Positions 1 to 13,210 are shown, counted from the first letter of the stretch. The stretch is DNA of 64,000 nt from Posidonia oceanica (GCA_037176725.1 JAZBRS010000026.1:59188501-59252500); one strand, 5' to 3'. Numbers and translations are program-made. Notes: generated by a model not told the origin, from the letters alone.

Positions 1-554
1 AGTCACCACAGCAAGGGCGATCTCCACAATCTCAATAGCTACAGTCATCCAACCGTGATAGAAAATCAACTAGCCCAGGAAACGGGTGACAAAGTTGCGA
101 AGCCACAGTTCATCTCCTAGTTCAGTGTGCTTCTTGGAGACTTCTTCAAAATAGTTCAGGCGGAGCTAGGTATAGGTTCGTCGACGCAGACCAATCTCTT
201 CTCGCAGATTTGTGTAGAGAGTCCCGTAAGTTGCCTCAGGATGGTGACATAGCCAGAACGCCTCATGAACACAGCAGGTCCCATGAGCGTGGAGAAGCCT
301 CAGATTCGGCGCACTTCCTTTAGTATAAGCGTCAGTTTCATCCTGCCAAAACGGAAGACATGGTGCACTGGTTTCCAGAACCTTGCAGCAGCACACAAGA
401 GATGTTGGCTGACCTCCACATCAGCGACTTTCAGGAGTCTAGGTGGGATGCCCCACAGGCTCAACTTTTCACGATCGGCTTCAATGAGCATGGCGATCCA
501 TCCTCGGAGAGTCTCAGTGCAGTGTGCTGGGGTCACCAAAGTGGGGAAACCCAT
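1..554 (-). pseudogene. ORF3 of element A, plant-mobile-domain-like protein, partial and broken
   Basis: The start at 552-554 opens with MGFPTL, the same start as the intact ORF3 of unit C (60129-61331). The shared N-terminal block holds LLCAAARFW-type and VFRFG motifs and a leucine/glutamate-rich stretch before VRRI, typical of the PMD/DUF7745 group. Breaks: the codon after VRRI is TGA where B and C have TGC (Cys). A small frameshift follows near 140-165, after which the downstream frame again matches (GDELWLR-like block), and a further TAG lies near 75. The C-terminal half is outside the window. The function of PMD proteins in transposons is unproven; host PMD proteins (MAIN, MAIL1) act in the nucleus in transposon silencing and gene expression. 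Confidence 0.75.
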
Positions 555-584
555 TGTAGGAGAGAATGCAAGCAACTGGTGCGA

Positions 585-610
585 AATTTTCAAGTACCTG
601 TAGCCAAAAC
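585..610 (-). promoter_or_regulatory. candidate 3' splice site upstream of ORF3 (element A)
   Basis: On the minus strand a T-rich stretch with a TTGATGA branch-like sequence leads to GGCTACAG|GTAC, with the AG ending at 598. It stands 43 nt before the ORF3 ATG. Units B and C have the matching GATAGCAG|GTAC 48 nt before their ATG although the surrounding sequence has diverged. Function is inferred only. Confidence 0.4.
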
Positions 611-1639
611 TGTTTCATCAATCCGGAACATGTACAGGCGCATAACACTGGTAGACAGAGAAGCAGATGTGCATATAAAGCTGATAAAGCAATTCAAACG
701 CTACAGCTAGCAATCAGGCCACAGAATTCAAGCACATTCAACTAAGCAAAATGGGGCATCGCCTATACAAGGCGGAGCCGCAGAAAGGGCATCCTTGTCC
801 TCGTCCGTGCGGAGCGAGGACACAAGGGAAGGGGGCTTCGTTTGCCTAGAACGAAGTCACAAGGGGGGCACGCTTGTCCTTGTCCTGTACGGAGCAAGGG
901 GATAGGCGAAAAAGAGACTTCGTCTGTCTAGAGTGAAATCACACAGGGACTGGGGTTAGCGCTTGACTGTGCGAACTCAATGGCCCAAGGGGGCCCCAGG
1001 GGGTGCCAAGGTTGTCCTGCTGCCTCTGGAGTGATCGCCCTGTCTCTGATTACTGATGCCTTCCCTGAGCTGTTGGACTGGCAGTGACTGGTTGCTCTGA
1101 GGCTTGAAGGCAGTCAACCTGCGTTGGCAGAAGTACTGTCCCAGCGCTGAGCCAAGCCTTGCAGAGTGGGTGGAAAGGGGGCGGGGATGATTTGATAGCG
1201 AATAGATGCATGCATGCTCTATACTAAATCTATCACCCTCAGCATACGGAGTGCTTGATGCCTGCTGCAAAGGAAGGAGCGGTCTCTGACTCACCAGACT
1301 CTACTCGAATTCCTAACTGTTGGTGGCGCTCTGGAAAGGGTGATATGGGTGCTTGGATGGTGGTGTAGTGAGGACGGGCTCCATGCCAAACTCCCAAGGA
1401 GTTACACCTATGCTTTTCATCTTTTCTTGTCTTTCTTGCTCCCACATAAGTGTGTAGTATTTTCCCTATCCCTGGCCTAAGGGGAAGATGGGTGTCTGGT
1501 GATGGCTAGAGCAGTGGAGGGCCCCATAGGATCTATGTATTTCCCAGGTGCAAATCTGGTTCCTCTCTAAGATAGGGAAAGGGGGTGGAATCATGTTGCT
1601 TGCCTTTATTCCTGGGGCAGACTTTTGTTTTAGCCCCAC

Positions 1640-1740
1640 CTTTTTTGTTTTGCTTGTTGTTGCTTTCCTCTTTCTTTTTGTTTTTGTCTTTTCTTTTTTG
1701 TTCCCTTTCTTTTTTTTTGCTTCTTCTTCTTTTTTCTTGG
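1640..1740 (-). repeat. A/G-rich tract in the spacer of element A
   Basis: The plus strand shows runs of T broken by C and a few G, so the element's sense strand is A-rich. A tract of the same character lies at the same place in every other spacer of the window (34456-34608, 37111-37248, 59186-59320), so it is a constant feature of the family. Confidence 0.7.
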
Positions 1741-2277
1741 CTTGCAAGCTTCCACCGTCCCTAACTTAGAGGTAATGGGCGCTTGATTTTGAGACGAAAG
1801 GGGCTAGGCTTTGTACAGCTTGTGGATTTGCAGGCGTGGATGTGGATCCTTCCCAAGGCAAATTGGAGGGACGAGGTCGTACTATACACCTCTATCTCTA
1901 GGGTTAACTCCTGTCTTCGCCTTCTAGTTTTCTGTGGGGGCTAGGCTAAGGCATATGGGTCTTGCTTACACTCTCTCACACCCTAGGATTGTTTTCTCCC
2001 TCTTGAGGTGTAGGTCCTGAAAGGGTTTAGACACTTCGTCTGTCCTCATTGGATGGTGGCTCCCTCACTGGTTAGGACATCCAAGTAGCGTCAAGTGAGG
2101 TAGAGGGTACTCCTTCCAGAGCAGGCAAGCATCTCCATTTTTCGTCATCGGGCCCATGATAGTGACGTACATAATATGTTTACAACCTTCTTTGCTGAAA
2201 AATAAGCAAGCCTAAATTGCATGGGAAAGAAGGAATGCAAGAAGTATGAAGGAAAAGGTGTGCAAGGTGGCGGCGGG

Positions 2278-5200
2278 CTACTGGTAGTACTGCTTGAGGT
2301 AGCACAAGTTGACCGGCTCAGACTGCTCGACCTGATCCATGTCCTCTTGGACTGCTGCACCGCCGGAGAGGATCCGCTTGATTAAGAAGGGGCCACGCCA
2401 GTTGGGTCGGAATTTCCCTAGGCTGTCGGGGAGATGGATGGCTCGAAGGACCATATCCCCTGGATTGAAGCTTCTGGGCCTAACCTTCTTCAGGTATGCT
2501 CTGGCCGAGCGCTTCTAGTAGCACTGAGCATGATGTATGGCTTGCAACCTACGCTCATCAATCAGGTTTAGCTGGATGCGATGGTCTTCGACACATTCTG
2601 CTTCCTCCAGCTCAGCTTCTCGTAGGATCTATAGTGAGGGGATCTCTAGTTCAACAGGCAGCACTGCCTCCTTGCCATATACCAGAGAGTACGGGGTGGC
2701 CCCTGTTGAGGTCCGGACTGATGTCCTGTATGCCTAAAGTGCGTACAGAAGCTTATCACGCCAGTCCTTGTGAGTCTCTGCCATCTTTCTCAAGATTTTG
2801 ACAAGGTTCTTGTTGGCAGACTCTACCGTGCCATTCATCTATGGCTGATAAGGCGAGGATTGGTGATGCTTGATGTGGAAGCCTTGCAGGTAGTCTTCGA
2901 TCCTCTTGGCGATGAAGTTTGTGCCGTTATCAGAGATAAGCGCATGCGGGACCCCATATCGGGCTATGATATTGTTTCTGATAAACTTTTCGGTAGCCAC
3001 GGCAGTAACTGTCTTGTAGGAGGTCGCTTCCACCCACTTAGTAAAGTAGTCAATCGCCACCAGAATGTAGCGATGATCGTTGGAAGCTGGTGGGTGTATG
3101 GCGCCATTGACGTCGATCCCCCAGGTGGAGAAGGGCCGTGGTGATGACATGCTGTGTAGTTCCTGCAGGGGCGCATGTATGAAATTTCTGTGTATTTGGC
3201 AGCTATGGCACTTGCGCACAAATTGGCAGCAGTCTGCCTCCATGGTTGACCAGAAGTAGCCTTGGAGCATGATCTTCTTTGTCAGCAGCACACCATTCAT
3301 GTGAGGACCGCAGGTCCCTGTATGGACTTGGAGCATCAGTGTGTCGGCCTCCTTCTTGTCTACGCAGCGTAGGAGCATCTGGTTGTAGGATCTTCTGTAC
3401 AGATGTCCCGCTCCTATCACATACCTTGATGCCAGATGCACCAGAGTCTTTCTGTCTGTGGCTAAGGCACCAGGTGGGGGGGTGCCAGATTCCAGGAAGA
3501 CTTTAATGTCGTGGAACCATGGGAGTTCCTCTACTGGATCTGCTTCCTCGATAGTCATGCAATGTGCGGGCTGTTCCACACGAGAGACTGATACGTCCAC
3601 TGCACAGCCTTCGGGTATGGATAGCCAAGATGCAAGGGTTGCCAAAGCGTCTGCATAGGCATTCTTGGCTCTATTCATGTAAGTGAAGCAGATGTCCTCA
3701 AATTCTCCTATCAGCTTCAGCAGGCATTCATGGTAAGGTACCAGCTTAGGGTCCTTAGTCTTCCAGTCACCGTTAACTTGGGAGATGACCAGCATCGCAT
3801 CCTTGTGCACATGCAACTTGCGCACATCATGCTCAAGCACGACTTGCAGTCCCAGCAGGCAGGCTTCATACTCCGCTTCATTATTAGTGCAAGGGAATAT
3901 CATCTTCCTTGAAAAGGGGATTAGAACTCCCTGCGACGTTGATAGGACAGCGCCGATGCCTCTGCCCCTTCTATTAACCACGCCATCGAAGTACAGATGC
4001 CACTGTAATTCATCTTCAGGATCTTTCTGCTCTAAATCCTCCATGGCGAATAGGATGTCTTCATCAGGGAACTGTGTCTCCAGAGGTTGGTACTCAGGTA
4101 AAGGGAAGTCAACCAGATGATCTGCCATTACTTACCCCTTCATTGACTTCTATGTGACGAAGGTGATGTCGTACTGAGACAATAACACCTGCCATTTAAC
4201 ACATCTGTCCACCATAGCCAGCTTCTGAAAAAGGTACTTGATTGGGTCATGCCGGCATAAGAGCTGAACTGGGTGCGCCATCATGTAATGCCTTAGCTTC
4301 TGTGTGGCCTAGACTAGAGATTGGCAGCTCTTCTCTATGTTACTATACCTAGCTTCGCAATCAGTAAACTTCTTGCTTAGGTAGTAGATGGCACACTCCT
4401 TTCTACCAGTTTCATTATGCTGGCCCAAGACTGCGCCCATGGAATAATGTGTGGTAGAAAGATAAAGAATCAGAGGCCTCCCTAGCACGGGAGAGACTAG
4501 GACAGGAGCCTTGATCCGGAGCTGCTTGATCTTGTCAAATGCAGCTTGGCACTCCTCGCTCCAGTTGATCCGTGCATTCTTCTTCAAGAGCTTAAAGATT
4601 GGTTCACAGATAGGAGTAAGTTGCGCAATGAACCGGTTGATAAACTACAGACGCCCCAGCAGGCCTCTGACTTCTTTCTCAGTCTTGGGGGGTGGCATGT
4701 CTATGATGGCTTTAGCCTTACTTGGGTCTACTTCAATCCCCCTCTGGCTGACGATATAGCCCAACAGCTTGCCAGATGATACCCCGAACACGCATTTATT
4801 GGGGTTAAGGCAAAGCTTGTACTTCCTCATGCGATCAAACAGCTTCTTGAGGCAGATAAGATGATCCTCAGGCTCCCTAGACTTAGCAATGATGTCGTCC
4901 ACGTAGACCTCGACTTCTTGGTGCATGAGGTCGTGGAATAATGTTGTCATCGCCCTCTGGTATGTTGCTCCGGCATTCTTGAGCCCAAATGGCATGACCT
5001 GATAGCAGAAGACTCCCCAGGGGGTGGTAAATGAGGTCTTCTCCATGTCTTCTTCCGCCATTCTGATCTGATTGTAGCCAGAGAAGCTGTCCATGAAAGA
5101 TAGCATCTTGTGGCCCGTAGTGTTGTCAACTAGGACGTCGATATGAGGCAATGGGAAATCGTCCTTAGGACTCACCTTGTTCAGGTCCTTGTAGTCGATA

Positions 5201-8200
5201 CATATCCGGACTCGGCCATCCTTCTTGGGCACTGGCATAATGTTTGTAAGCCACTCTGGATAGAGGACGACCTTGAGAAAACCAACGCTGTGCTGCTTCA
5301 TGATTTCCTCTTTAATTTTGAGCAGCCATTGTGGTCGCCACTTTCGGGGCTTCTGCTTTACTGGCTTCGCGTCTAGATCTAAAGGCAAGTTGTGCACCAC
5401 GATCTCGACATCAAGGCCGACCATGTCTTCGTAGCTGTAAGCGAAGACGTCTGCATATTCCATAAGGAATGCAATAAACTCTGCTTTGGCTTGGGGCGGC
5501 TGTAGGGCACTGATGCAAACCTCCCTAACATCTTCAGCTGTGCCAACATTGATAACCTCTGTCTCTTCCTCGACGTGGAGGTTGGGCCCTTCCGAGTCGT
5601 CATCATAAGGCTGGAACTCGGGCGACGATTCATCATTCTCATCTACGCCTAAATCCCCCTCCTCCTCACATGCAATGAGTTCTAAGAGGATCTCCTTCTC
5701 AAACGTAGGATCTGTAATGTCGAAGGAGTAAATAGGTTCTGCCTCTTGATCCAGATGACGCCTCAGGATGGTCACACTCACCCGAGTATTTTTGTGGGCT
5801 CGGTGGGTGACGCCTGCTTCAGTGGCCCATGGTCCCGCTGATTGATCTAGCTGCTCTGTCTGTTCTGACTGCTCTGGCACCACTGTCACAACTGGGACTG
5901 CCTGGAATACTGGGACCACACTATCTGCTACAGCTGCTGCCTCTACTGTCTCATGCCCCGCGTTTTCAAGTGTGCTTGCGAGGAGTGCTGGAGATAGACG
6001 ACTGTTTTCTAGGGGACAAATCTGTGTGCTGTCGCCAAGTGTGCCGCTTGTGCTGGGCATGCGCCGCACGAACCACCTAGACCCATCTTCAGACTGTGAA
6101 GTGATTAACTCCTCTGGTCTAGTGGATGCTGTCTCCAGTTCTTCTTCCAAGACCATGATTGAGGAATGGTCTTGTGGCAGGGAGGGATCTGTGGCCACGG
6201 CTTTCCCATTCTTCAGCGCGTGCTACTTGGCGGCATCTTCAGCAAGCACCGCGAGTTGCTACTGGAAGAGCATTTCCAAGTCCTCAAGCTTGTTAGCCAC
6301 CTAGGCTTCTGCAGTCGCACCTTCCTCGTCTTCGGAGGGCGTGTCGACGTAATAGGCACAAGCAACCACTTCAGAGTCTTGCCCGGCGATTCCTGTGCCT
6401 ACGGGGCCTACTTTGGCTTCTAAACATTTCACCGGCCTGGGTACTTGTTCAGTAACTAGCTGGTTGGCTGGTCGACCTCCTGGTGCGGTTGGTTGCGGCA
6501 CTGGAGGGATCAGAGATGCGAACAAGCTGGTCAGGGATGTCATTGACAGGGGCGCTGACAGGGACAGTGCTGTGGTTGGAGGGGAGGCAAAGGCGCTCTT
6601 CTGATGGTCCAACAGCTGGATGGTTGCTTTGAGGGATGAAGCACCGGCAACCATGTGTGATGGTGGTTGTTTCTCTATAGTAGCGATGGGGGTCTTCCAC
6701 AACATTAGATCTGCTGAAGTTGACAGCGACATGGCTGATGGTACTGCCTGCTTTGCTTGTGGAGCTACTGATGAGGCGGGCTGAGTCACGCCGTCGCCTG
6801 AATTGACAGATTGCACCCTCGAAAAAGATAACCTCAGTACTGGTGCGGCTGCGGCCGCGGGTGGACAAGCAACTGGTGCCTGCAGAGGTACTCTTGACCG
6901 TAAAGCTGCTGAAATGGTTGTCATAGGCACTAGTGAAGCTGCAAAAGAAGAAACCATCATCCCTGACACAGACTTTGCTGAATCTGCCACTGTATCAGGA
7001 CAAGGGAGGGCCAGGCAGACTGACCGGGAGATTGCAGGGCTGATCTGAGCTTCTTCCTTAGGCTGTGCTGGGATAACCATGCCAGGTTGCTCTTCATCAG
7101 AATAACAATCCTCTATGCAGACCCACTCCTCTATCGGCAGTGTGGGGCTCTGGCATGGTGCCGGCTGGGCTGTTGTTGGGCTCGTGTTCGGGTTGAGAAT
7201 ACCTACACTGACGAAGTTAGTGAGGTCCCGAGGGATCACGAGCTTCCGCTTTCCTGAATGCAGGTGCTCACCATCACGGGGTTGCCATTCATATCCCAGG
7301 CCTTGGAACTTTCCGCGCTCCTCGGTAGTAACCGGCTCAGCGATCCCTTGGCCATGAAGCCCAAGTGGCGTTCCCTTCTCATAGCCCCACCTACGGCAAA
7401 CGTTCTTGACCATCCTAGATGGGTTGCAATGAGCGGCTAGGGAGCTGACACGTTCAAGAAGAGGAATAAAATTAACCGGCTCAAACCGGTTAACACGGTA
7501 CAAAGTATCTGACAGCTTAGGATCAAATTGGACAGTAAGCCGGGATACAGAAGAGACCACCACGACCGGTTCCTTGTCAAAGTTTTCCGCCATTACAACG
7601 ATAACATCGTCGTCATAGCGAAACTTGATCATTCGGTGGAGGGTCAAGGCGATCACCTGATGCTTGTGCAGCCAAGGGCGCCCAAGCAGAAGATTAAAAG
7701 AAGGCTCCAAGTCGACGACATAAAACTCAACATCGAATTCGACCGGGCCAGTGGTAAGAGGAATAACCAGGAACCCCAGAGAATCATGGTGCGTGTTGTC
7801 AAAAGAGGTCATTCCCTTCATGGCAGGCATGATGTCCTCGACTTTGAATCCGAGCTTCAATGCTGTGCGCAGGGGACAGACGTTAAGGCCTGACCCATTA
7901 TCAACCAGCGAGAGGGGAATGCGGAATCTTTTGAACTGCACTGTGATGAATAGGGGTTGATTATGGTTAGTCCCCGCTGGAGGCAGTTCATCGCTCGAGA
8001 AAGAGATGAGCTGCGGCTCCGCGATCATGCCTACCATATTTTCCAGAGTTGAGGGCTCAATGGTCTGGGACACGTGGGCGGCCTGGAACACACGGAGAAA
8101 AGCCTCTCGGTGTTCGCGGGAAGAATGGATCAGGTCCTAGATGGATATGTCATCCTTGACTTTTTTTAGCTGGGCCGTTATGTTAGCTGAAGGCTGGTCT

Positions 8201-11049
8201 TTTTTGGTGGCAAGGATAATGGTTTTGGTGGTAGGTTCTACAGAGGGAAGATCAGGGGATTGGCTTACTGGAGGCTGGCTCACAGGTGGGGATGGGTCTG
8301 TTGGTAGTTGGTTTGCAGGCGGAGTAGGTTCAGGGCAGTTAGGCTTGGCTATTGGGGCTGCAGGTTTGGTTGCTGGGGCGACGGGTCTGTACACCCTCCC
8401 CGTCCGTGTGACATCTACACACATCTCTGCGGCATAGTCATAATGAACGCGGTGGGTATCCCAGGTTAGGTTAATAACCAAGGGAACACGAGCTGCGAGC
8501 TCGAGAGGGGTTGCCGAGGGGTTAGCCAATTGGTGGGCAAGTAAAGGTTGTAGCTGGGGAGGCTGTGCTGGTTCTGGCTGGGGTCTAGCCTGTAGGCAGA
8601 TGGGGGGTTGAGCCTCTGGTTGTATGGCGGGCCTCGCGGTAGTACGCTTCGGCTTGGCGTCCAGTCGGATCATGTGAATCTCCGACTTGGAGCTGGCAAG
8701 CGCTGCAAGATAAAGAGAAGAAGAGACGGGCACAGAAAGATCTTGAATCAGATCAGAAGGGTCCACCACAGACGTAGCGGACCCAGAGGGGAAGAAAGAG
8801 TGCACACCTGAAGTCCCTGCGCCTCCTGGGCCAGAATGCTCAAGCAGGGGCTGGTGGACGATACTTGGATTATGAGGAGCTGCTCCTAATGCAGAAGGGG
8901 ATGCTGGTGGAGGGGTGGAAGAAGATGCTGCCTCCCGAGTGTTGATACTGATGACCTTCCGGTCAATTAGGTCCTGCACGGCTCCTCGCAGAGTGAAGCA
9001 ATTGTTCGTTGAGTGCCCGACTACTCGATGAAAATCGCAGAAGTGATCCATCCTATACCACCTTGGAAGAGGATTCGGTGGTGGGTGGATTTCAGGGAGC
9101 GTGAGGAGTGACGCGACCTTGGGAAGAACGGCGTTCAACGGCTCTACTAGCAGAGTGTAGTTGTGCTGAGGGTGGGGCCGTCTCTGCCCATGGTTTTGTC
9201 CTTACCGAACCGGTGGGGCTGAGTAGACCGGTCGGGCGGTGGTGGTGATCTGTGGTGTGTGAGGTGCACTAGGTGTGAGTGCATACACTACTTGATTTGG
9301 GCCGGGCGGAGCTACCATGTGAACAGGAGCGGCAGGAGGGTCGACGTAAGCAACTACAGGCCATGGGGGATCCCTCCTCCTGGGGTTGTTGTTGTTGCCA
9401 CCGCCATTGTTGTTAGTGTTGCTGCTGCTACCACCGCCGCTGGGGGATGTGGCTTGCTTGGCGAAGATGGAGAGCGCTGGGAAATTGCCACTCCGAAGGG
9501 TGCTCTCCACGCGCGTGCCGACCCAAATTAGAGATGCAAAACTAGTGACAGCCTGAATGGCAAGCAGAGCGCCAGTGGATGGCTGCGCGCCCCTAATGAT
9601 AATCCCGATAGACTCCTCGTCAAAGGGTCTATCGTGAACTTATGCAGCTAGGGCACGCCAACGGCCGACGTACTCCCCGAACGGCTCGTTATTCCTCTGC
9701 TTGAGAGCAACAAGGTCCTCGCACTTAGGGACCAGGTCAAGATTGAAGGAATACTGTTCTAGGAATGCCCTGCCTAGGTCGTTCCAAGTCTTAATGGTGG
9801 CCTTATCAAGTGACGTGAACCACTTGAGGGCCGAGCCAGTCAGACTCTTTTGAAACAGGCGGATCAATAACCTATCATCAACCTGAAGCTGAGCCAAGTC
9901 TCCGCAATATGCCTTGAAATGGGCGATGGGGCAGCCCCTACCATTGTATTTGTCAAATGCCGGGATCTTGAATTTTGGTGGAAGTACCGCCTCTGGAAAG
10001 CAACAGAGGTCCCGGAATTGGTAGGAGTGGAAGTCCACACCCTGCACTTGTCGAAGTGCCTTCTCTAGGACGGCGAACCTGTCGTCGTTGGATCCTGGAG
10101 TTGCTGCCAAAGGAGAAGGGACAGCAGGGGTAGGGACTACATACACCGTATGGGTCGCACCGAGGTGCTCCTCCAGATCCACCATCACGTCGCCTGGTGA
10201 AGCAACGGGATGGCCGGCGTATCCATGCAGATGTGCAGTGGGTGCTGTGGGTGGTGTGAAGTATGCAGGGGGGAATTGCTGATGCACTAGATGGGGATAT
10301 GCAGAATGTGGTGTAGTGAATCGTGGAGATTGTGGGAGCAACAACTGCTGCAGTGGCACGGTGCCAGGCAGCCGGCTAGAGAAGTGTTGTGCTCGAACCA
10401 GCTCGTGGGGCTGGCCACTAGGTGGGGGAGGTGCATGCTGTGCAGTGAATGAAGTGTGTGTAGCAGGGGGAGGTTGCGCCCCTATCACCAGAGCAGAGAG
10501 CAGTTGGGGTGATGGCCGGGGCGGTAGGGCAGTAGGGAATGCCTGGAGAGCAGGAACAGAATGCAGAGGGACCTCAGGTGCAGAAGGAACTGGAGGAGGG
10601 CGAGCAGACAGAGCCAGGCCCTGAAAGATCTGGGCAAGCTCCGCCAAACGCTGGTATCGCTCTTCAGGAGTCCCGTCAGTGGGAATACTGATTTGTAGTG
10701 CCGGTGAGGAACCAGATGGGGAGGACTCAGACTGTCCAAGAGGATAAGATCCAAAGGCGGAAGTCATCGCAACAGGGTGGGCGTTAGAAGTGACAAAACC
10801 CAGGGAAGGAGGGGGTGGAGGTGCCTCAGGAGCGCGAGCATAGGTCACCAAGACAGGATCGGTGACCGGGTCCTAAGTAGTGTGAGTCTGCCACTGCCCC
10901 ACAGGATGCTGGGGTGCCCTAGGCAACAGAGGGGGAAACTCTGGTGTCACCGAAGGCACAGGAGGGATGGAAACAAGAGTCGGAGGAACTGAAACAGAAC
11001 CCTCCAGAACAACAGGAGTGAGCAAAGGCTCAAGAGTGCGCTGGGCCAT
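2278..11049 (-). pseudogene. gag-pol: gag-PR-RT-RNH-INT polyprotein of element A
   Basis: One continuous frame of 2,923 codons from the ATG at 11047-11049 (MAQ, as in B and C) to a TAG at 2278-2280. The gag core lies around 9640-10020 and is followed by a C-X2-H-X4-H-X4-C knuckle near 9020-9060. The protease motif VDNGSG has its Asp at 7900-7902, and the RT motif YVDD is at 4894-4905. A degenerate Gypsy RNase H, the archaeal-type RNase H (YFDG near 4000) and integrase follow. No frameshift occurs in 8.8 kb, but 15 in-frame stops do: 10873, 9640, 9202, 8137, 6301, 6259, 6223, 4645, 4309, 4150, 4132, 2839, 2734, 2629 and 2515 (lowest coordinate of each). Twelve are TAG and three TAA. The frame stays open upstream of the ATG to about 11196, with protein-level similarity to B. 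The copy cannot make a full product. Confidence 0.9.
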
Positions 11050-12357
11050 TGCTAACCGAGAGCGGGTAAGAATAGGACTGCGATGGAAGGGTGAAGAAAG
11101 ATGCCTAGGAGGAGCTATATTTGCGAAGGCGAATAGCTCGGGAAAGGGAGGGTCGAAAATAGAAGACGCAGCAGAGGCGTCAGTGAAGCGAAACACTCAA
11201 GCCCCGACAAGGGAACTCACTCACTGATCTCTATTGCAAACAAACAAACAGGTGTTAGAACCTGAAGGAAAAAAGCAAATGTTTAGTTGGTGGTATGAAT
11301 GCAATTATGCAGATGGTATGCTATCTAGCATGCTCTCTCTCACCAATCTAGTGTGTCCTAGTAGGTTGTCTACTTCGGACTCACAAGTGTGCAGGTCACC
11401 GACTCAGTCAGAAAATAAGGCTCCCGTCTAGACCCTGGCCCAGAGCTCAGGTACGACGAGTGGTGCTATAGTGGCCTTGACCCTGCCTAAGCATGGGCTG
11501 TACCCACTAGCAACACTGACACGACCCTTGACAAGGGGGGACAGACCGATCGACTTGCTCTGTGCCAAAGCAGCTGAACAAGAGACCGGGACCGTCCTTC
11601 TCAAACTAATAGGTAGACTCAGGGATGAGAAGATGCATGTCCTATATGATGCTTCATGCAAAAATAATTAAAGTCTTTTAATCTTGCGTGTTTTATTAAC
11701 CTAGGGGGTGGAGGTGTGTTGAGGCCTCTAGTAGATCCTAGATGTGACTTTTACTTGCTATTTTTATTTGCCATGGGAAGGGGAGCAACATGTCTCTAGT
11801 TGTTCCTAATCCTAAAGCGAAAGGGGAAGAAAATACCCAATCATGGCAAGCGATCAACACACAACACATCAAAAAGCATGGTCATGTTATGTGCTATGTG
11901 TATGTGGACATGATAGTGGAAAGAAACACTTAGCATGTCAAAAGGCATAGTATGCAGGGCATGTGCGTGTGTAGTGGCATAGTAAGAGTGTAAAACAAGG
12001 CAATTATCACTCAAAAGGCATGCATTATTGTGCCAAACAAGTATTTAGACATGCATTATACGGGAAAGAAAAGTAATGACAAGCCAGCAGGTAAATAAAT
12101 AAAGACAGGTAAGCAATAGAGCATGTAAAGGTAAAGCAGGTAATAAAGCATGTAAACAGGCAAGGCAAGCAAAAACAAAGCAAGCAGAAAGCCAGGGAAG
12201 AGAGCCAGGGTCTGAGTCATTAGCAAAGTCGCCACTGTGCAGCTTGTGGGGAATCAAGATAGGCGAGCAAGCAAATAGGCAAGGCAAAGGCACAAAGCAA
12301 GCAAAGGATGCAAAACCCAAGCGGCGCAGAAATCAGGAATGAAAGCCGGAGTCTAGG
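11050..12357 (-). other. 5' leader of element A
   Basis: Untranslated region between PBS and gag. The minus-strand part 11427-11655 is recognisably similar to 24545-24835 in B and 49160-49450 in C, although the rest of the leader is more diverged. A candidate splice donor (GATCA|GTGAGT, GT starting at 11224 on the minus strand) sits where B and C have GATCG|GTAAGC. The remainder, 11660-12215, is rich in CATGC/GCATG words with no coding potential. Confidence 0.7.
12217..12234 (-). repeat. second, mutated PBS-like sequence inside the leader of A
   Basis: On the minus strand CACAG followed by TGGCGACTTTGCTAATGA repeats the LTR-end/PBS junction seen in B (ACAG then TGGCGACTCTGC). The sequence after it resembles the sequence after the PBS at 12358-12375. 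This indicates a tandem duplication of about 140 bp at the start of the leader. Confidence 0.5.
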
Positions 12358-12375
12358 TCCCCAGCAGAGTCGCTA
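12358..12375 (-). other. primer-binding site of element A
   Basis: The minus strand reads TAGCGACTCTGCTGGGGA, one base different from TGGCGACTCTGCTGGGGA in B. It lies directly inside the LTR border, as expected for the minus-strand primer. Tat/Ogre elements are known to use tRNA-Arg, and this sequence type is the one usually assigned to it. Confidence 0.75.
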
Positions 12376-12684
12376 ACCTGTGAACGTGCCTCTTTCTCTG
12401 TTAAGGTTCGGACCGGAGAGGGTCCGAAAGAGAGAGGTTTTCACAGATGGAGCGGCGTGAAGAAGGGAAAGATAAAGAAAAAGGGAGTCGCCACATGTCT
12501 ATTAAGTCGGGAGACAAGGAAAACCAAGGGAATGCATGAAAAAACACGCAAAACCATGCAAGAAGATGCAATTCAATGCAAATGCTTTGCAAAGAGGATG
12601 TCTCGTGCCAAGGATGAGGGCAAAAGGGTCATTGCGGGCCAGAGAAATGGTAAGGACTCCAGTTACGTGCAGGGAAGGTGTTAG

Positions 12685-12980
12685 GCACGCAAAACAGTGC
12701 AAGAAACAAAGTCGGCATACAAAATGTGCAAGAAACAAAGCAGACACACAAAATGGTGCAAGAAACAAAGCAGGCACGTAAAACGGTGCAAGAAACAAAG
12801 CAGGCACGTAAAACGATGCAGGAAACAAAGCAGGCACGTAAAACGGTGCAGGAAATAAAGTAGGCACGCAAAACAGTGCAGGAATCAATGTCGGAACGCA
12901 AAACGATGCAAGAAACAAAGTCGGCACGCAAAACGATGCAAGAAACAAAGCCAGCACGCAAAACGGTGCAAGCAACAAGC
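12685..12980 (-). repeat. short tandem repeats in LTR of A (GCACGTAAAACGGTGCA type)
   Basis: About nine units of roughly 30 bp, each with GGCACG(T/C)AAAACG(G/A)TGCA followed by a variable AACAAAG linker. The same repeat, in the opposite orientation, occupies the corresponding place in LTR1 (22845-23170) and LTR2 (47370-47790) with a different number and order of units. Confidence 0.85.
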
Positions 12981-12984
12981 GAAA

Positions 12985-13210
12985 CAAAACATCGGAAAAG
13001 CCACGCAATGTAGGGGTATGACAAGCAAAGGGGAAACCAAATCCGGGCGAAAAACAAGCAATACAATCGTAAAAGCAAAACATCGGAAAAGCCATGCAAT
13101 GCAGGGGTACGACAAGCAAAGGCGAAAACAAATCCAGGCGAGAAAACAAGCGATGCAAAGGTAAAAGCAAAACCTCGAAATAGCCATGCAATACAGGGGT
13201 ATGACAAGCA
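12985..13210 (-). repeat. three tandem ~70-80 bp repeats in LTR of A
   Basis: Three units share CATCGGAAAAGCCA(T/C)GCAAT, a GGGGTA(T/C)GACAAGCAAAG block and an AAATCC(G/A)GGCGA block. LTR1 and LTR2 each have one equivalent unit (TTTTCGCCTG..TTGCATGTCGAT..TGCATGG region), so the triplication is specific to A. Confidence 0.75.

Larger units (their letters stand above)
555..2277 (-). other. INT-ORF3 spacer of element A
   Basis: Non-coding interval between the polyprotein stop and ORF3. It holds a long A/G-rich tract on the minus strand (pyrimidine-rich as given, 1640-1740). On the INT side it has blocks similar to the B and C spacers, for example the part around 1940-2110 with matches to the sequence before and after the TCACCCTGCC/GAGGGAGCCACC segment. 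The 720-1440 part is diverged, and open frames there show no resemblance to B or C, so I treat it as non-coding. Confidence 0.7.

Noticed and set aside
977..1294. Small minus-strand frames in the spacer of A as genes
   Set aside because: No similarity to the spacers of B and C and no start or composition signal.
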